A stretch of 64,000 nt of DNA from Bacteroides stercoris ATCC 43183 (GTDB lineage: Bacteria > Bacteroidota > Bacteroidia > Bacteroidales > Bacteroidaceae). Position 1 is the first letter of the stretch, and the number at the start of each line of letters is the position of its first letter. The notes under the pieces were generated by a model, which ran no database searches, was not told where the DNA came from, and saw only the letters and a program-made list of their open reading frames with translations. Location: NCBI RefSeq assembly GCF_025147325.1, contig NZ_CP102262.1, forward strand, positions 1,426,001 through 1,490,000, given 5' to 3'. The position numbers and the translations under genes were made by a program. Of the stretch, positions 26,689 to 36,309 are shown piece after piece.

Positions 26689-28785
26689 TTACATCCAGCC
26701 GTTGTCGTTGGCATTCTTGCGCACGGTAACGGTGATTGTCTGTTCGCTTCCGTTGCTCACTTTCACTGTGATGTGTGTGGCGCCGGTTTTTACGCCGGTT
26801 ACTTCCATCAGGCTGTTGCCGACGGTTACCGTTGCCACGGCGGCATCGTCCGATGTACAGGTATAGGTCAGCGTTTCACCGTTTACAAAGTAATAGGCAA
26901 GGTTCACGGTCGATGTGCCTCCTTCGGCAACGTACACATTCGGCACTTTCATATCCGAACCGCTTCCTTCGATGTTGTTCAGCAACTTTCCTGCATCCAC
27001 TACGCCCGTGCCCATTTTGCCGATGTATTTGGACAGCTCCATGACGGAGGGAGCGGCAGCCGGTGAGTTATGGTTGCGGTAGTATGTTTTCTTCTTTCCG
27101 CCGCTATACCAGTTATCAACCGGTTTTACGGACTCTTTCAATAGTGCCACAAATTCGCTTGCCTTGAAATGGCGGCGCTGTTGCACGGCATACGACAGAC
27201 CTAATGCAGCCACACCCGATACATGAGGGCATGCCATTGAAGTGCCGTCCATATAACCATAGGCAGGGCTTCCGTTCCGAATCATGGTAGAAAGGATGGA
27301 GCCGGAAACCTCATTGTTTTCCCAAAACTCATTGTCCTCTTCCCCTATAGCGTTATAATATTCAGTGTCACCGCCCGGTGCAGATATGTCCACTTCCGGA
27401 CCGAAGTTGGTGTAGGATGCCGGGGTGAAGTCGGCGGCAACCGCGCTTACAGTTACGCATTTGGAGTAAGCTCCCGGATAGGAGGCGCTTCCCGCATATT
27501 CATTGCCCGATGCAAAGATGGCGATACCGCCGTCGATGACTCCGTTCGGAGAACCGGCGTTGTTGATGAAATAATCCAGGATTTCCTTTTCCAGCGGATA
27601 AGTATCCGCCCATTCCTTTTCGGTAGCCGGTCCGGGAGAGTATCCTTCCACTTCGTTCGCTTCCGAGGAGTTGTATCCCCAACTGCATTGCAGGATGACG
27701 GCGCCGTTGTCGGCGGCATACTTGATGGCTTGGGCTTCTCCGTTCAGGCTCACGCTGTTTTCTCCGGCGAATACCTGGCAAATCATAATCTTCACGCCCG
27801 AATCCTTCGTGCCGTCTCCTCCGGCAATGCCGCAGACTCCGTATCCGTTGTTCATGGCGGCAATCGTACCGGATACGTGCGTGCCGTGACCGATGTCGCT
27901 TACATCCGTCCACGAAATGGCTGCGGTATTGTGTACGAAGTTATATCCGTATCTGTCGTCCTTGTATCCGTTGCCGTCGGCATCCGTGCCGGCATAGAGT
28001 TCCTCTTTGTCGTTTACCCATATATTGCCTGCCAGGTCGGGATGCGTATACATCACTCCGTCGTCCAATACGGCAACGATAACGGACGGGTCGCCCGTGC
28101 ATTTCTGCCATGCTTCGTAGCAGCCGACATCGCATCCGGCTATTGAGCCAGCAAGGGTTTCTCCCGTACTGTTTGTCTTGTCGAAAGCATTGTTGCCGGA
28201 GTTGGTGTAGTGCCACTGGTAGGCAAGTCCGGGGTCGGAGAATCTTCCGGCCGCTACTCCGCTTCGGGTGGCTGCCCGCTGTTGCAGGGCTGCCTGGCTC
28301 ACATAGCTCCGGCGGCTTTTGGGGTTGTAGGCGCGCTTGATGCGGCTGTTGCCCTGTACCTTTGAGATTTCTCCTAATTGGGAAAGCCGTCTGGCAGCTT
28401 CCTGCAAGTCTGTACCTTCGTCGAACTTCACCTGATACCACAGGTGAAGGCCGGCTATGCGGGTGCGTTCTTCGTTTTTGCTGTCTACCGGGAAGATACG
28501 TTCAAAATGGTATCCGCCCAGAATTTCGAGTACCTCATCGGTAGAGGGGATGCCCGAACGGGTCATCACTCCGCCGTTTCCCGCTGCGCGGGTCATTGTA
28601 CGGTCGAGGATGTCGGTCATTTCGGGTTTGAACTTAATCAGCAGTTCACCCGAGTTGACATCGGTGGGAAGCCGGACTTCCGTCCCCCCGTCGGTGGGGA
28701 TGGACGGCTGTTCGACGATATCCTGTTCCGTACAGGCACCTAGCGTCAGGGTAATGAGTGCGATGTATAAGAATCTTTTCTTCAT
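26689..28785 (-). CDS. S8 (subtilisin-like) serine peptidase lipoprotein
   Basis: A 698-residue surface or periplasmic protease (LTLGAC, acylated Cys18). Residues about 45-185 form a pro-region (GELLIKFKPEM). The catalytic domain carries Asp241 (VAVLDDGV), His303 (GHGTHVSGTIAA), oxyanion Asn428 (FASGNEYAGS) and Ser516 (DGTSMACPHVSGVAALG). The C-terminal part, about 620-695, looks like a bacterial Ig (Big_2-type) domain ending VKTGATHITVKVSNGSEQ. It is encoded within a SusCD operon between a leucine-rich-repeat lipoprotein (45 bases upstream) and the DUF1573 gene. It probably degrades the protein whose fragments the SusCD pair imports. Confidence 0.9.
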   Translation of the reverse strand: MKKRFLYIALITLTLGACTEQDIVEQPSIPTDGGTEVRLPTDVNSGELLIKFKPEMTDILDRTMTRAAGNGGVMTRSGIPSTDEVLEILGGYHFERIFPVDSKNEERTRIAGLHLWYQVKFDEGTDLQEAARRLSQLGEISKVQGNSRIKRAYNPKSRRSYVSQAALQQRAATRSGVAAGRFSDPGLAYQWHYTNSGNNAFDKTNSTGETLAGSIAGCDVGCYEAWQKCTGDPSVIVAVLDDGVMYTHPDLAGNIWVNDKEELYAGTDADGNGYKDDRYGYNFVHNTAAISWTDVSDIGHGTHVSGTIAAMNNGYGVCGIAGGDGTKDSGVKIMICQVFAGENSVSLNGEAQAIKYAADNGAVILQCSWGYNSSEANEVEGYSPGPATEKEWADTYPLEKEILDYFINNAGSPNGVIDGGIAIFASGNEYAGSASYPGAYSKCVTVSAVAADFTPASYTNFGPEVDISAPGGDTEYYNAIGEEDNEFWENNEVSGSILSTMIRNGSPAYGYMDGTSMACPHVSGVAALGLSYAVQQRRHFKASEFVALLKESVKPVDNWYSGGKKKTYYRNHNSPAAAPSVMELSKYIGKMGTGVVDAGKLLNNIEGSGSDMKVPNVYVAEGGTSTVNLAYYFVNGETLTYTCTSDDAAVATVTVGNSLMEVTGVKTGATHITVKVSNGSEQTITVTVRKNANDNGWM

Positions 28786-28830
28786 TGTTTCTGTTTAATA
28801 TTATCTTGTTAATAAGTACCTGTTTGGGGG

Positions 28831-30801
28831 TTAGTTGACTCCCGCCACATACCTGTAATAGTATAGCGGATAAGCTACTCCGTTTACTTTGGTACCTTCC
28901 GGCTTCTCTTTGCCGTAGTAATACTCAAAGTTGAACTTCACCGCATCGACGTTATTGAATCCCACTTTGAATCCTGCGGAGTTCTTGCCGTTTTCCTGCT
29001 GGTTGAAGAGCAGTGTCATGGGGTCCCATTCTACAAAATACGGGTGGAACAGAATCCATTTGGGCACCGGACCGGTCAGGAAGTTCAGGTTGATGGAGAA
29101 GGAGCGTGCCTTCGGCAGTACGCGCGGCACATCCTGTCCTTTCACTTGCAGGGTGGTTCCGCCAGTTTCGGTGAATGTGACTTCGTTGTCACTCGTTTTC
29201 AGCCAGATGCAGGTATCGCCTACCAGTTTGTCTTTGTACTCTTCCTTGTTGTCGGAGAAGTCGTCGTCCTGATAACGTTTGGGTTTGTTTGCCCGTTCGA
29301 GTGCGGTATCTACCTCTTCATCCGTAGGTAATGTCCCTTCAATGAAGTTGTACGAGAACCGCAGGCTTCTCAGCTTGTCCCAAGTGAGCAGTTGCAGGAA
29401 TGCTTCCTTTTCCGCTCCGGCACTGATGTCGATGTACAGACCGAGTTCCCTTCCATTGTGGGTACGTCCCTGACTCAGGTCGGAGTAGGAGTCGCTCCGG
29501 CGGTTTCCGACAAGGCTGAGCGCGTGCAGATTCGGGAAGTTTTCTTCATTTACCACTTCGGTAATGGCAGCCAGCGACGGGAAGTTGTTGCCCGACAAGT
29601 CCAGTTTTTCCAGTCCGCGATAACTCTTGTCTGCCTTGCCGCCCAGCTTGATGAAGTTTTCGGGCAGTTCGTTCATGCCATAGGCGGATACACTCAGCGA
29701 TTTCAGGTATTTCAGTTCGCAGATTTCCTCGCCCAACGCTACGATACGTATCTGATTGTTGGAGTTGCTTTGGATGTCGAGCGATTCCAGGTATTTGAGA
29801 TAACGTATTTCTTTGGGCAGTGTTTCACCTTCCTGCAGGTCGAACAGGGAGAATTTGACGGAACGCACGCGTCCTACCGCACCTTCGGGTACATCCTTGT
29901 CGATTGCCTCCCATAGGGTTACGTTATCCCAGTTCTGCATATTCTCACTTGTATCGAAGGACATCATGCTTTGAATCTTCTCGTTGATGGTGATGATTGC
30001 CAGCGAGTCTCCCGAACGGTTGTCCTCAATCTTGGGAGCTGCCTTTTGGGTCACAGTCAAAATGAAAGCTTCGATAGGATTGCCGTTGTCGTCCACCAAC
30101 TGGTCCTCATCCGGATTTTGCGGAACAAAGCGTATTTTCGCTATCCGGGTGTAGGGAGTCGTATTCATTTCCCAGCGGAATTTTGCCTTGACCGTACGCG
30201 GACGGGCTTTCCGGTCGAGGTTCAGTTTCAGGTCCGTATCTTTGGGAGGGGTAATCCAGCCTGTCCGGTCGGCTCCGAATTCTGCTTTATCCTCATTGGT
30301 CATTGTCTCTTCTTCGGCAAAGGAGTAGTCGATATGCTCTTTATCAATCAGGAAGTTGACGTTACTGGATATGACAGCCTCGAAAAGGCGTTTGTTATAA
30401 GCTGCCGAACTTTCGATGTCCACATCCGGTTCTTTAGCGATGATTTGTTTCCCGAAACCGAACTGGGTAACGGTTATCAGTTTGGATTCCTGGCCTTCCA
30501 GTGCAAAGCGTATTTGCGAGGTGCGTGCCGTGTTCTCTAAGGTAGAGTCGATGGCAAGCCGGCATTCCGCCGTACCCGAACCGTTTGCGGGCGATACGGC
30601 GATCCACGGTCTGGATGCTCCGGCCACCCAGTTCTTGTAAGAGTTGACCGTAATCCTTTCGGTTCCGCCTTCGGGCCCTACGGTTATCTCTTCCTTATCC
30701 ACTGCAATGCCGCCGGGGATGCTTGCGTCGTCGTCTTTGCACGAGCTTGCCAGCCCTGCGAAGAGAGCCAGCCCCGTCATTATTTTATATACATATTTCA
30801 T
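28831..30801 (-). CDS. BACON plus leucine-rich-repeat lipoprotein
   Basis: A 656-residue lipoprotein (LFAGLASSC). Residues about 35-120 are a BACON-type domain (VDKEEITVGPEGGTERITVN, WIAVSPANGSG, ITVTQFG). Leucine-rich repeats of the bacterial type follow from about 320: LKYLESLDIQSNSNNQ, LKYLKSLSVSAYGMNELP, LEKLDLSGNNFPSLAA and LHALSLVGNRR. Both domain types bind proteins or glycans. It is 18 bases after the other LRR gene (30820-33615) and precedes the subtilase. It is probably a surface receptor for a protein substrate; no ligand can be deduced. Confidence 0.8.
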   Translation of the reverse strand: MKYVYKIMTGLALFAGLASSCKDDDASIPGGIAVDKEEITVGPEGGTERITVNSYKNWVAGASRPWIAVSPANGSGTAECRLAIDSTLENTARTSQIRFALEGQESKLITVTQFGFGKQIIAKEPDVDIESSAAYNKRLFEAVISSNVNFLIDKEHIDYSFAEEETMTNEDKAEFGADRTGWITPPKDTDLKLNLDRKARPRTVKAKFRWEMNTTPYTRIAKIRFVPQNPDEDQLVDDNGNPIEAFILTVTQKAAPKIEDNRSGDSLAIITINEKIQSMMSFDTSENMQNWDNVTLWEAIDKDVPEGAVGRVRSVKFSLFDLQEGETLPKEIRYLKYLESLDIQSNSNNQIRIVALGEEICELKYLKSLSVSAYGMNELPENFIKLGGKADKSYRGLEKLDLSGNNFPSLAAITEVVNEENFPNLHALSLVGNRRSDSYSDLSQGRTHNGRELGLYIDISAGAEKEAFLQLLTWDKLRSLRFSYNFIEGTLPTDEEVDTALERANKPKRYQDDDFSDNKEEYKDKLVGDTCIWLKTSDNEVTFTETGGTTLQVKGQDVPRVLPKARSFSINLNFLTGPVPKWILFHPYFVEWDPMTLLFNQQENGKNSAGFKVGFNNVDAVKFNFEYYYGKEKPEGTKVNGVAYPLYYYRYVAGVN

Positions 30802-30819
30802 TGGTAGAATCTTATTGGT

Positions 30820-33615
30820 TTATCGTTTTATGTCTAAAGCATCACAGCCACGGATATCCTGAGTCTTGTCGTAAATCAGTTTATACATGCCTGCCCTTAT
30901 TTGCGAGCATACGCTTGTTACGTCGATGCTGATATTCGGGTTGTCCTTGATGTCCACGATGTAGAGTTGCGATGTCAGCGTTTCGTTTACCTTGCGGATA
31001 TCATTTGAGCCTATCTGCAACTGTATAAGGCTGGGGCAACTGGTAATTCCCGTAGGCCATTCGCGCAAGATGCGGTTGCCGTCGGCATCGCGTTGGAAGC
31101 GGATGCCGATAGCTTGCAACTGGCTGCTGTTCAGCGGTTCGGTCGGGAACTTCGAGAAACAGTTATAACTGAGGTCGAGGTTCTTCAGATAAGGCAGCGT
31201 GGTTGCGCGGAAGTCGTCCGACAGCTTGGTCAGCTTGTTGAAGCGAAGGTCGATAACGGTCAGCAGATACGTGTTCTTGTAGTTACCAGTTTCCGACCTT
31301 AGCGAGTACTTCGGAATCTCCGTCATCAGGTTGTTGCTCAGGTCGATGGTGGAGATGGGGGAACCTTTGGCAAACAGTTCCGTGGGGAACTTACTGATAA
31401 GGTTGTTCGACAAAGAAATCGTTGAGGCGTTAATTCCCTTGAAGTCGTCCAGGCTGCAATTAATGTTTTTCCCGTCATTCTGTCCTATCCGGTTGTACGA
31501 GAAGTCTACAGACCCCATTGTATAGACGGATTCTGCGTTAAAGATATTGGGGATGTATTCTATCAGGTTGTGCGCAAAACTCAGGCTTTCTACCTGCTCG
31601 GTGAAACCGCAGAAGTTCTCCGGTATTTCGGTAATTTGGTTGTTGTCCAGAGTCAGGGTAGTGAATTCCACTTCCTTGCCAAAGGCTTCCAGCTTTCCTG
31701 TAAGGTTGTTGTTGATACAGTCGAGCAGTCCCAGTTTCCTCATTTTATTCAATGATGCGTGTTCCGGAAATTTAGTCAGGTTGTTGTTGCCGAGATACAG
31801 AATCTGGAGTTTGGCTCCTACAGTTGCATCCGCTAATTTCTTCCAGTCGGCTGTCAGTTGCTCGCCGCTTCCGTCTCTTGCTCCGTTCAGTCCGTCAATG
31901 CCTTTGTTGTTGGCGATGTTCAGCAACTGGATTTCGGGCAGTTCGAATAGGAATTCCGGAAGTTTCGTCAGGTTGGGGCAGTTGTACACCTCTACGTCCG
32001 TCAGGTCGGTCAGGGTTCTCCATGCCCAGGAGCTGCTTTCCTCTTTAAATGACTTGGCATATTCGGAATTTTCGTTTTCCCAATCTGTGCAGATGTCCTC
32101 AGCCTTAATGGGAGAATTGGCAATATAAAGTTGTTGCAGGTTCTTCAACCGCATTACCGCTTTGGATATGAAAGTAATGTTGTTGGTTGTCTGGCCTATC
32201 TGTATATCTTTCATGCTGATACGGTTGCTTTTCTTTATCTTTGCCATTTCGGGGTCGCGGTTAATGCCGTCCTGCAGGAGTTCCGACATATTCTCCCTGG
32301 GGTCGTAGTCGAGGAACAGTTCCTTGTAGTGCATGCGCATCTTCTGTTTCTGTGCATCGCTCATATCGGGCGTTATTCCGCCTGCGCCGAACAGTCTGCC
32401 GCCCAGCTTTTCGTTGTGCGACCCGAGGGAAAGCACTTTCAATTCGGTCAGTTGGCCGATGGCGTCGGGCACTCTGCCTTTGGCGCCGAAGCCTTCGAGA
32501 GACAGGCTGATAACGCGTCCTTTGCTGTCCAGCGACACGCCGGGCTGGTCGCCCCACATGTCTACCTCCTTATTGAAGTTCCAGGTTGCTCCGGCAGGGC
32601 TTGTCTCTCCGGTATAGTGCCAGTTTCTTCCGTCGAGCGCTTCCCAAATGGCTTTCAGTGCGATGTAGTCCTTGATGTAAGCGGCTGTCGGCGACAGTTG
32701 GATGGGCACAAGGGCATCGTCCGTCTGTCTGTTATCTTCTACGCTGAACATCTCTCCCGCAAGCTGGCTTCTGGAGTCGAGCGTAGAGGTTACCGAACCG
32801 CTTTTCTTATAAATGGTGTAAGAGGTTACCTGATACGTGCCGGCGGGCAGCCATACTGCCGAGTCGCATTTGGCGGTACCGATATCCTTATATTTGTCTT
32901 TGTGCTTGTTGTCGTCGGTATAGTCCGTATTCGGATGTTCTTCATACTCTTCCTTATAAGTCACTTTCAGGTTCTTGATAGTGACGGGCACGCGTGTAAA
33001 CGTGTTGGTCACCGTTATGTCGATAACCTTTATGTCGCTGAACAGGTAGTCGATGCTCTCACCGTCGGCGGCGCGTGTGGTGAGTCCGGACTTTATCAGC
33101 TTGAAAGTCACCATGCCCCGCGCTTGCGAGTCGGCAACAAGGTCTTTGGTGGTCAGTCCGCGCGAAACGACTTCAAACGTCTCGTCCGCACCGGGAGATA
33201 TGCCGGTAATCACCTCGTCCAGCTTGTCGAGCAGCTTGTAACCTACGATTTTATACGTTCCGGTCAGAAGCTCCAGTTTGTCGCTTCTCATGCCGTATTC
33301 GGCGTTGCTCTCGTTGTAGGCGTTCAGCACGAGGGTCTGGGTGATGCTCATACCGTTGTGCTGCATTTCGATTTCCACTTTCTGGGCGTCGCTCAACCGG
33401 TCCATTGCGGTGGCACGCGTAGATGCCGTGCCGGCCCGGGTTGTCTCTTCCTGCGTATAGGATGCCGACTTGTAGAGCCTGAACTGTACGTGACCGTATT
33501 GTTTGCCCGCCAGTTCGTCCTTGTCGTCAGAGCATCCGCCTGCCACCATGCCGCATAGCATGGTGACAAGTGCTGCAAGAAACAGTTTTCCTTTTATAAT
33601 TCTCTTTGAGTTCAT
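30820..33615 (-). CDS. Large leucine-rich-repeat lipoprotein with N-terminal DUF4458-like domain
   Basis: A 931-residue lipoprotein (MVAGGC). The N-terminal part (about 38-330: YGHVQFRLYKSASY, MQHNGMSITQTLVLNAYN, LLTGTYKIVGYKLLDKLD) resembles the region I know as DUF4458 in Bacteroides LRR proteins. From about 390 come many LRRs, for example LTELKVLSLGSHNEKLGGRL, LNIANNKGIDGL, LQILYLGNNNLTKFPEHASL, LTLDNNQITEIPENFCG, LSFAHNLIEYIPN and IDLSNNLMTEIPKYSL. It lies 53 bases after the BACON-like gene. It is a likely protein-binding surface scaffold of the protease-SusCD locus. The DUF name is from memory. Confidence 0.78.
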   Translation of the reverse strand: MNSKRIIKGKLFLAALVTMLCGMVAGGCSDDKDELAGKQYGHVQFRLYKSASYTQEETTRAGTASTRATAMDRLSDAQKVEIEMQHNGMSITQTLVLNAYNESNAEYGMRSDKLELLTGTYKIVGYKLLDKLDEVITGISPGADETFEVVSRGLTTKDLVADSQARGMVTFKLIKSGLTTRAADGESIDYLFSDIKVIDITVTNTFTRVPVTIKNLKVTYKEEYEEHPNTDYTDDNKHKDKYKDIGTAKCDSAVWLPAGTYQVTSYTIYKKSGSVTSTLDSRSQLAGEMFSVEDNRQTDDALVPIQLSPTAAYIKDYIALKAIWEALDGRNWHYTGETSPAGATWNFNKEVDMWGDQPGVSLDSKGRVISLSLEGFGAKGRVPDAIGQLTELKVLSLGSHNEKLGGRLFGAGGITPDMSDAQKQKMRMHYKELFLDYDPRENMSELLQDGINRDPEMAKIKKSNRISMKDIQIGQTTNNITFISKAVMRLKNLQQLYIANSPIKAEDICTDWENENSEYAKSFKEESSSWAWRTLTDLTDVEVYNCPNLTKLPEFLFELPEIQLLNIANNKGIDGLNGARDGSGEQLTADWKKLADATVGAKLQILYLGNNNLTKFPEHASLNKMRKLGLLDCINNNLTGKLEAFGKEVEFTTLTLDNNQITEIPENFCGFTEQVESLSFAHNLIEYIPNIFNAESVYTMGSVDFSYNRIGQNDGKNINCSLDDFKGINASTISLSNNLISKFPTELFAKGSPISTIDLSNNLMTEIPKYSLRSETGNYKNTYLLTVIDLRFNKLTKLSDDFRATTLPYLKNLDLSYNCFSKFPTEPLNSSQLQAIGIRFQRDADGNRILREWPTGITSCPSLIQLQIGSNDIRKVNETLTSQLYIVDIKDNPNISIDVTSVCSQIRAGMYKLIYDKTQDIRGCDALDIKR

Positions 33616-33668
33616 TTATTCTTTCTTTTCTGTAGTTTGAGTTACAGTGGTTGCTTGTACATATTCCG

Positions 33669-35363
33669 TCAGAAGGTGGTTTGGCTTTGTGTATCGTCAA
33701 ATACTTCTACGATGCAGAGTGCAAGAATCTCTTCGCCTTCGCCCTTGACCACCAGTTGGTAATCGTTGGCGTATGTTTCATAGCTGGTGTTGTCGAAGCA
33801 GAAACCTATTCCGTTGATACGTACCAGTTTGCGTGCGTCCTGTGACCATGCCTGACCTGACATCTTTTCGGATGAAATACCTGCATGAGAGGCTTTTTCC
33901 GTTATTTCCTGGTCGGTAGCCGCTTCAACGGGCTCGAAAATGATTTTTCCCGGACCGTGTCCCGGTTCTCCGATTTCGTCGAATTTCTTGAGCAGGCTTT
34001 TGGGGATGGTGGCTTTCCATACATTGTTGCCGGTTACATTATATTCGCCGACACCGTCCGAATTCTCCAAGTCCTCAAATTTGATAACAGTGCCTTCAAA
34101 GAAGTCCTTGATGTTTCTGAACCCGGTCTGGTCGTAATCGTACGCATACATAAACAGCGCTTTGAATTTAATTCTGTCACCCTGTTTCTGCCAGGCTTCC
34201 TGTGTGATATTGGTCATGACATTGTTCGCATAGTTGGACTTGATGTCTCCCGTGCTTTCGTCGATGAGGTTGCCTGCCCAGTTGCTCTTTATTTCATCAT
34301 AAACGGCTTTAGGGAATACCATGACGGTAGCTGCTCGCTCTTCCGTATTCTCGTTAAGGTCGGCGGTGACCGTTACCTTATCCTTATTACTGCCTGTTCC
34401 TGTAACGGCGTGCAGCCAGTCTACCGTACTGTTGAAATCATAACTGAATTCACCGTCCTGGTTCTTCATGGCGAATACCACAGTCTCGAATTCATCATTA
34501 TATACGGTAACGGTCGATTGCATCTGTTCCAGAATTCCAGTATCGTCCGACAGTTCTTTTCCCGTCACGCTTGCCAGCGCGTTCAGATACGTGGGGCTGA
34601 TGCCGATAGCGTCCCGTTGCAGTCCTTCGTACACGACGGGAATCTCCACCTTGCGCACCTTGTCCGTTTTGGCGGTCGTGGCGTCTTCGGTAACGAAAGT
34701 CAGGGTATAGCTGTTTCCGGTAATCGGATACTTGGGATTCAGTCCGCTCGTGTTTGCCGTATTGAACGTAAACTGATACGTTCCCGCCTTTTCGTCTATG
34801 ACATAGCTCAGCCATTCCGGATTGGTGAAGCCTATCTTCACGCCGTTTTCCGCCTGTGCCTTGATAACGGTATAGACGGGTGAGGTAGCGGTATTGCCCT
34901 TGATGGTCAGCGGGTGCGTCCGGTCATATATATTGCCTGCTTCATCGCTGACAACGAGGTCGGCATATTCTCTTTTGGCGCGCGTCACCTTGTAGATTAC
35001 CTGCGAGGCATTGCCCATTTTCAGTGTGATTTCCGCTACGGCATCCTCGTTGTAGTTCTGTCCGTCGGCGGAGGTCATAATGGTAACGGTCTGCTTTCCG
35101 GTCTTTCCGTAGATGAGGCTTTCCAGGAATTCGCCGTTCTGGAATTTGCACCAGCCGGCATTGCTGGAGAGTTCCCAGTCCGCAGATGCTTCAAAAGATA
35201 GTTCGGTAGTTTCTCCGGCTGCGCTACTGATGTTTGCAAGCTCAGGGAAAACAACGGTTTTGTTGCCTTCGTTATCGTCGTCCGAACAGGCGGTGAACGC
35301 TGTCATTATCATCATGGCGAGCACCATAATCAGGCTCATGCTTTTCAGTTCTGTTATTTTCAT
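33669..35363 (-). CDS. BACON-like lipoprotein of the protease-SusCD locus
   Basis: A 564-residue lipoprotein (MTAFTAC). Residues about 38-130 resemble a BACON domain (ISSAAGETTELSFEASADWE, NAGWCKF, AVAEITLKMGNASQVIYKV). Two further beta-rich regions follow, one containing TSPVYTVIKAQAENGVKIGF and one containing DSTGDIKSNYANNV-like spacing. No enzyme motif was recognised. It is 19 bases after the lipoprotein at 35383 and 53 bases before the LRR gene. By position it may fill the surface-binding-protein slot of a Sus-type locus. Confidence 0.68.
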   Translation of the reverse strand: MKITELKSMSLIMVLAMMIMTAFTACSDDDNEGNKTVVFPELANISSAAGETTELSFEASADWELSSNAGWCKFQNGEFLESLIYGKTGKQTVTIMTSADGQNYNEDAVAEITLKMGNASQVIYKVTRAKREYADLVVSDEAGNIYDRTHPLTIKGNTATSPVYTVIKAQAENGVKIGFTNPEWLSYVIDEKAGTYQFTFNTANTSGLNPKYPITGNSYTLTFVTEDATTAKTDKVRKVEIPVVYEGLQRDAIGISPTYLNALASVTGKELSDDTGILEQMQSTVTVYNDEFETVVFAMKNQDGEFSYDFNSTVDWLHAVTGTGSNKDKVTVTADLNENTEERAATVMVFPKAVYDEIKSNWAGNLIDESTGDIKSNYANNVMTNITQEAWQKQGDRIKFKALFMYAYDYDQTGFRNIKDFFEGTVIKFEDLENSDGVGEYNVTGNNVWKATIPKSLLKKFDEIGEPGHGPGKIIFEPVEAATDQEITEKASHAGISSEKMSGQAWSQDARKLVRINGIGFCFDNTSYETYANDYQLVVKGEGEEILALCIVEVFDDTQSQTTF

Positions 35364-35382
35364 AATTGTAGGGGTTATAAAG

Positions 35383-36297
35383 TTAATATCCTTGTTCTTT
35401 CAGCTTTTCGGCTTCCGCTTCGCTTATCCATTCGATGATGTTGGCGGGAGTATCCACCACGCCCACCAGCGAGCCGTCCTTGTTGTCTACCCGGATGTTG
35501 ACGTAGTGGAACACGAACTTCTCGCACGTGCTGAAGTAGGCGGGATAGCCCGACGGCTGTGTCATCATCAGCTTGCCGTTGCCATGTGTGGTGTCGAACA
35601 GTTCGGCAGTGCTGCCGCAGACGTGTTCTTCCATTTCGATGCTGGGTTCGAGCAAATCGTCGTAGTTGAATTTCAGCTTGGTGTCATATCCGTCGAAGTA
35701 GAGTCCGTGCAGTACAATCGTATTCTCTTCCCCTTCCACGACTTCGGACGTTATCAGGCGCAGGGTCGTATTCGTCATATAGGTATTGAAAAGCGAGGAA
35801 GTGACCTTGCAATAGCCGGTAAAGGCATTGATGTCGAACGGGCATACTTTCTGCATCACCACTTTGGTCTCCGTTCCGTATTTGTGCCACTGTTCGGTCT
35901 CGGGGATTATCAGCCGCAGGGCAAATCCCAGCGAATCGCTGATGCCGATATTCTCGTACACGCCTTCTATCTCGACATTGGCGGCGGTTTCGCCCGCCTT
36001 GATGGTTACGGTATTGGAAAGAATCCTGTAATGTTTTCCTTCCACGGCATTGCTTTCCTTGTCCACCACTTCCACGGCAAACGTGCGGTCGTAGTCGGCA
36101 CGTCTGGTAGCGGATACGGGAACTTCGAACTTCTCGTTGCTCTCCTGTACGGCATAGTGGTAAAGCGTATCGGAGAACATCAGGTAGTTGCGTCCGCTGT
36201 ACAGCACCTTGTCCTGGTCGCATCCGGCAAGTCCTGCCAGGGCTGCCAGGATGGCAAGGGCTACCATACATCCGGTTAATAGTTTCTTCATTATCAT
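35383..36297 (-). CDS. Lipoprotein with Calx-beta-like region (DUF4984-like)
   Basis: A 304-residue lipoprotein (LAGLAGC). Residues about 30-150 look like a Calx-beta/DUF4843-type beta domain (EKFEVPVSATRRADYDRTFA, VEVVDKESNAVEGKHYRI, VTIKAGETAANVEIEGVYEN). The C-terminal part (about 165-300, FTGYCKVTSSLFNTYMTNTT, CEKFVFHYVNIRVDN) resembles a small domain I associate with DUF4984; the name is not certain. The start could be the first Met or the third residue (MIMKK). It follows susD by 12 bases. It is a likely accessory surface protein without a visible active site. Confidence 0.7.
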   Translation of the reverse strand: MIMKKLLTGCMVALAILAALAGLAGCDQDKVLYSGRNYLMFSDTLYHYAVQESNEKFEVPVSATRRADYDRTFAVEVVDKESNAVEGKHYRILSNTVTIKAGETAANVEIEGVYENIGISDSLGFALRLIIPETEQWHKYGTETKVVMQKVCPFDINAFTGYCKVTSSLFNTYMTNTTLRLITSEVVEGEENTIVLHGLYFDGYDTKLKFNYDDLLEPSIEMEEHVCGSTAELFDTTHGNGKLMMTQPSGYPAYFSTCEKFVFHYVNIRVDNKDGSLVGVVDTPANIIEWISEAEAEKLKEQGY

Positions 36298-36309
36298 AAA
36301 TCTTTTGGC

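Noticed and set aside
32131..33558. Plus-strand open frame of 475 codons opposite the LRR lipoprotein gene
   Set aside because: Composition-driven shadow of the minus-strand gene. The protein has no family motif, while the opposite frame shows clear leucine-rich repeats.
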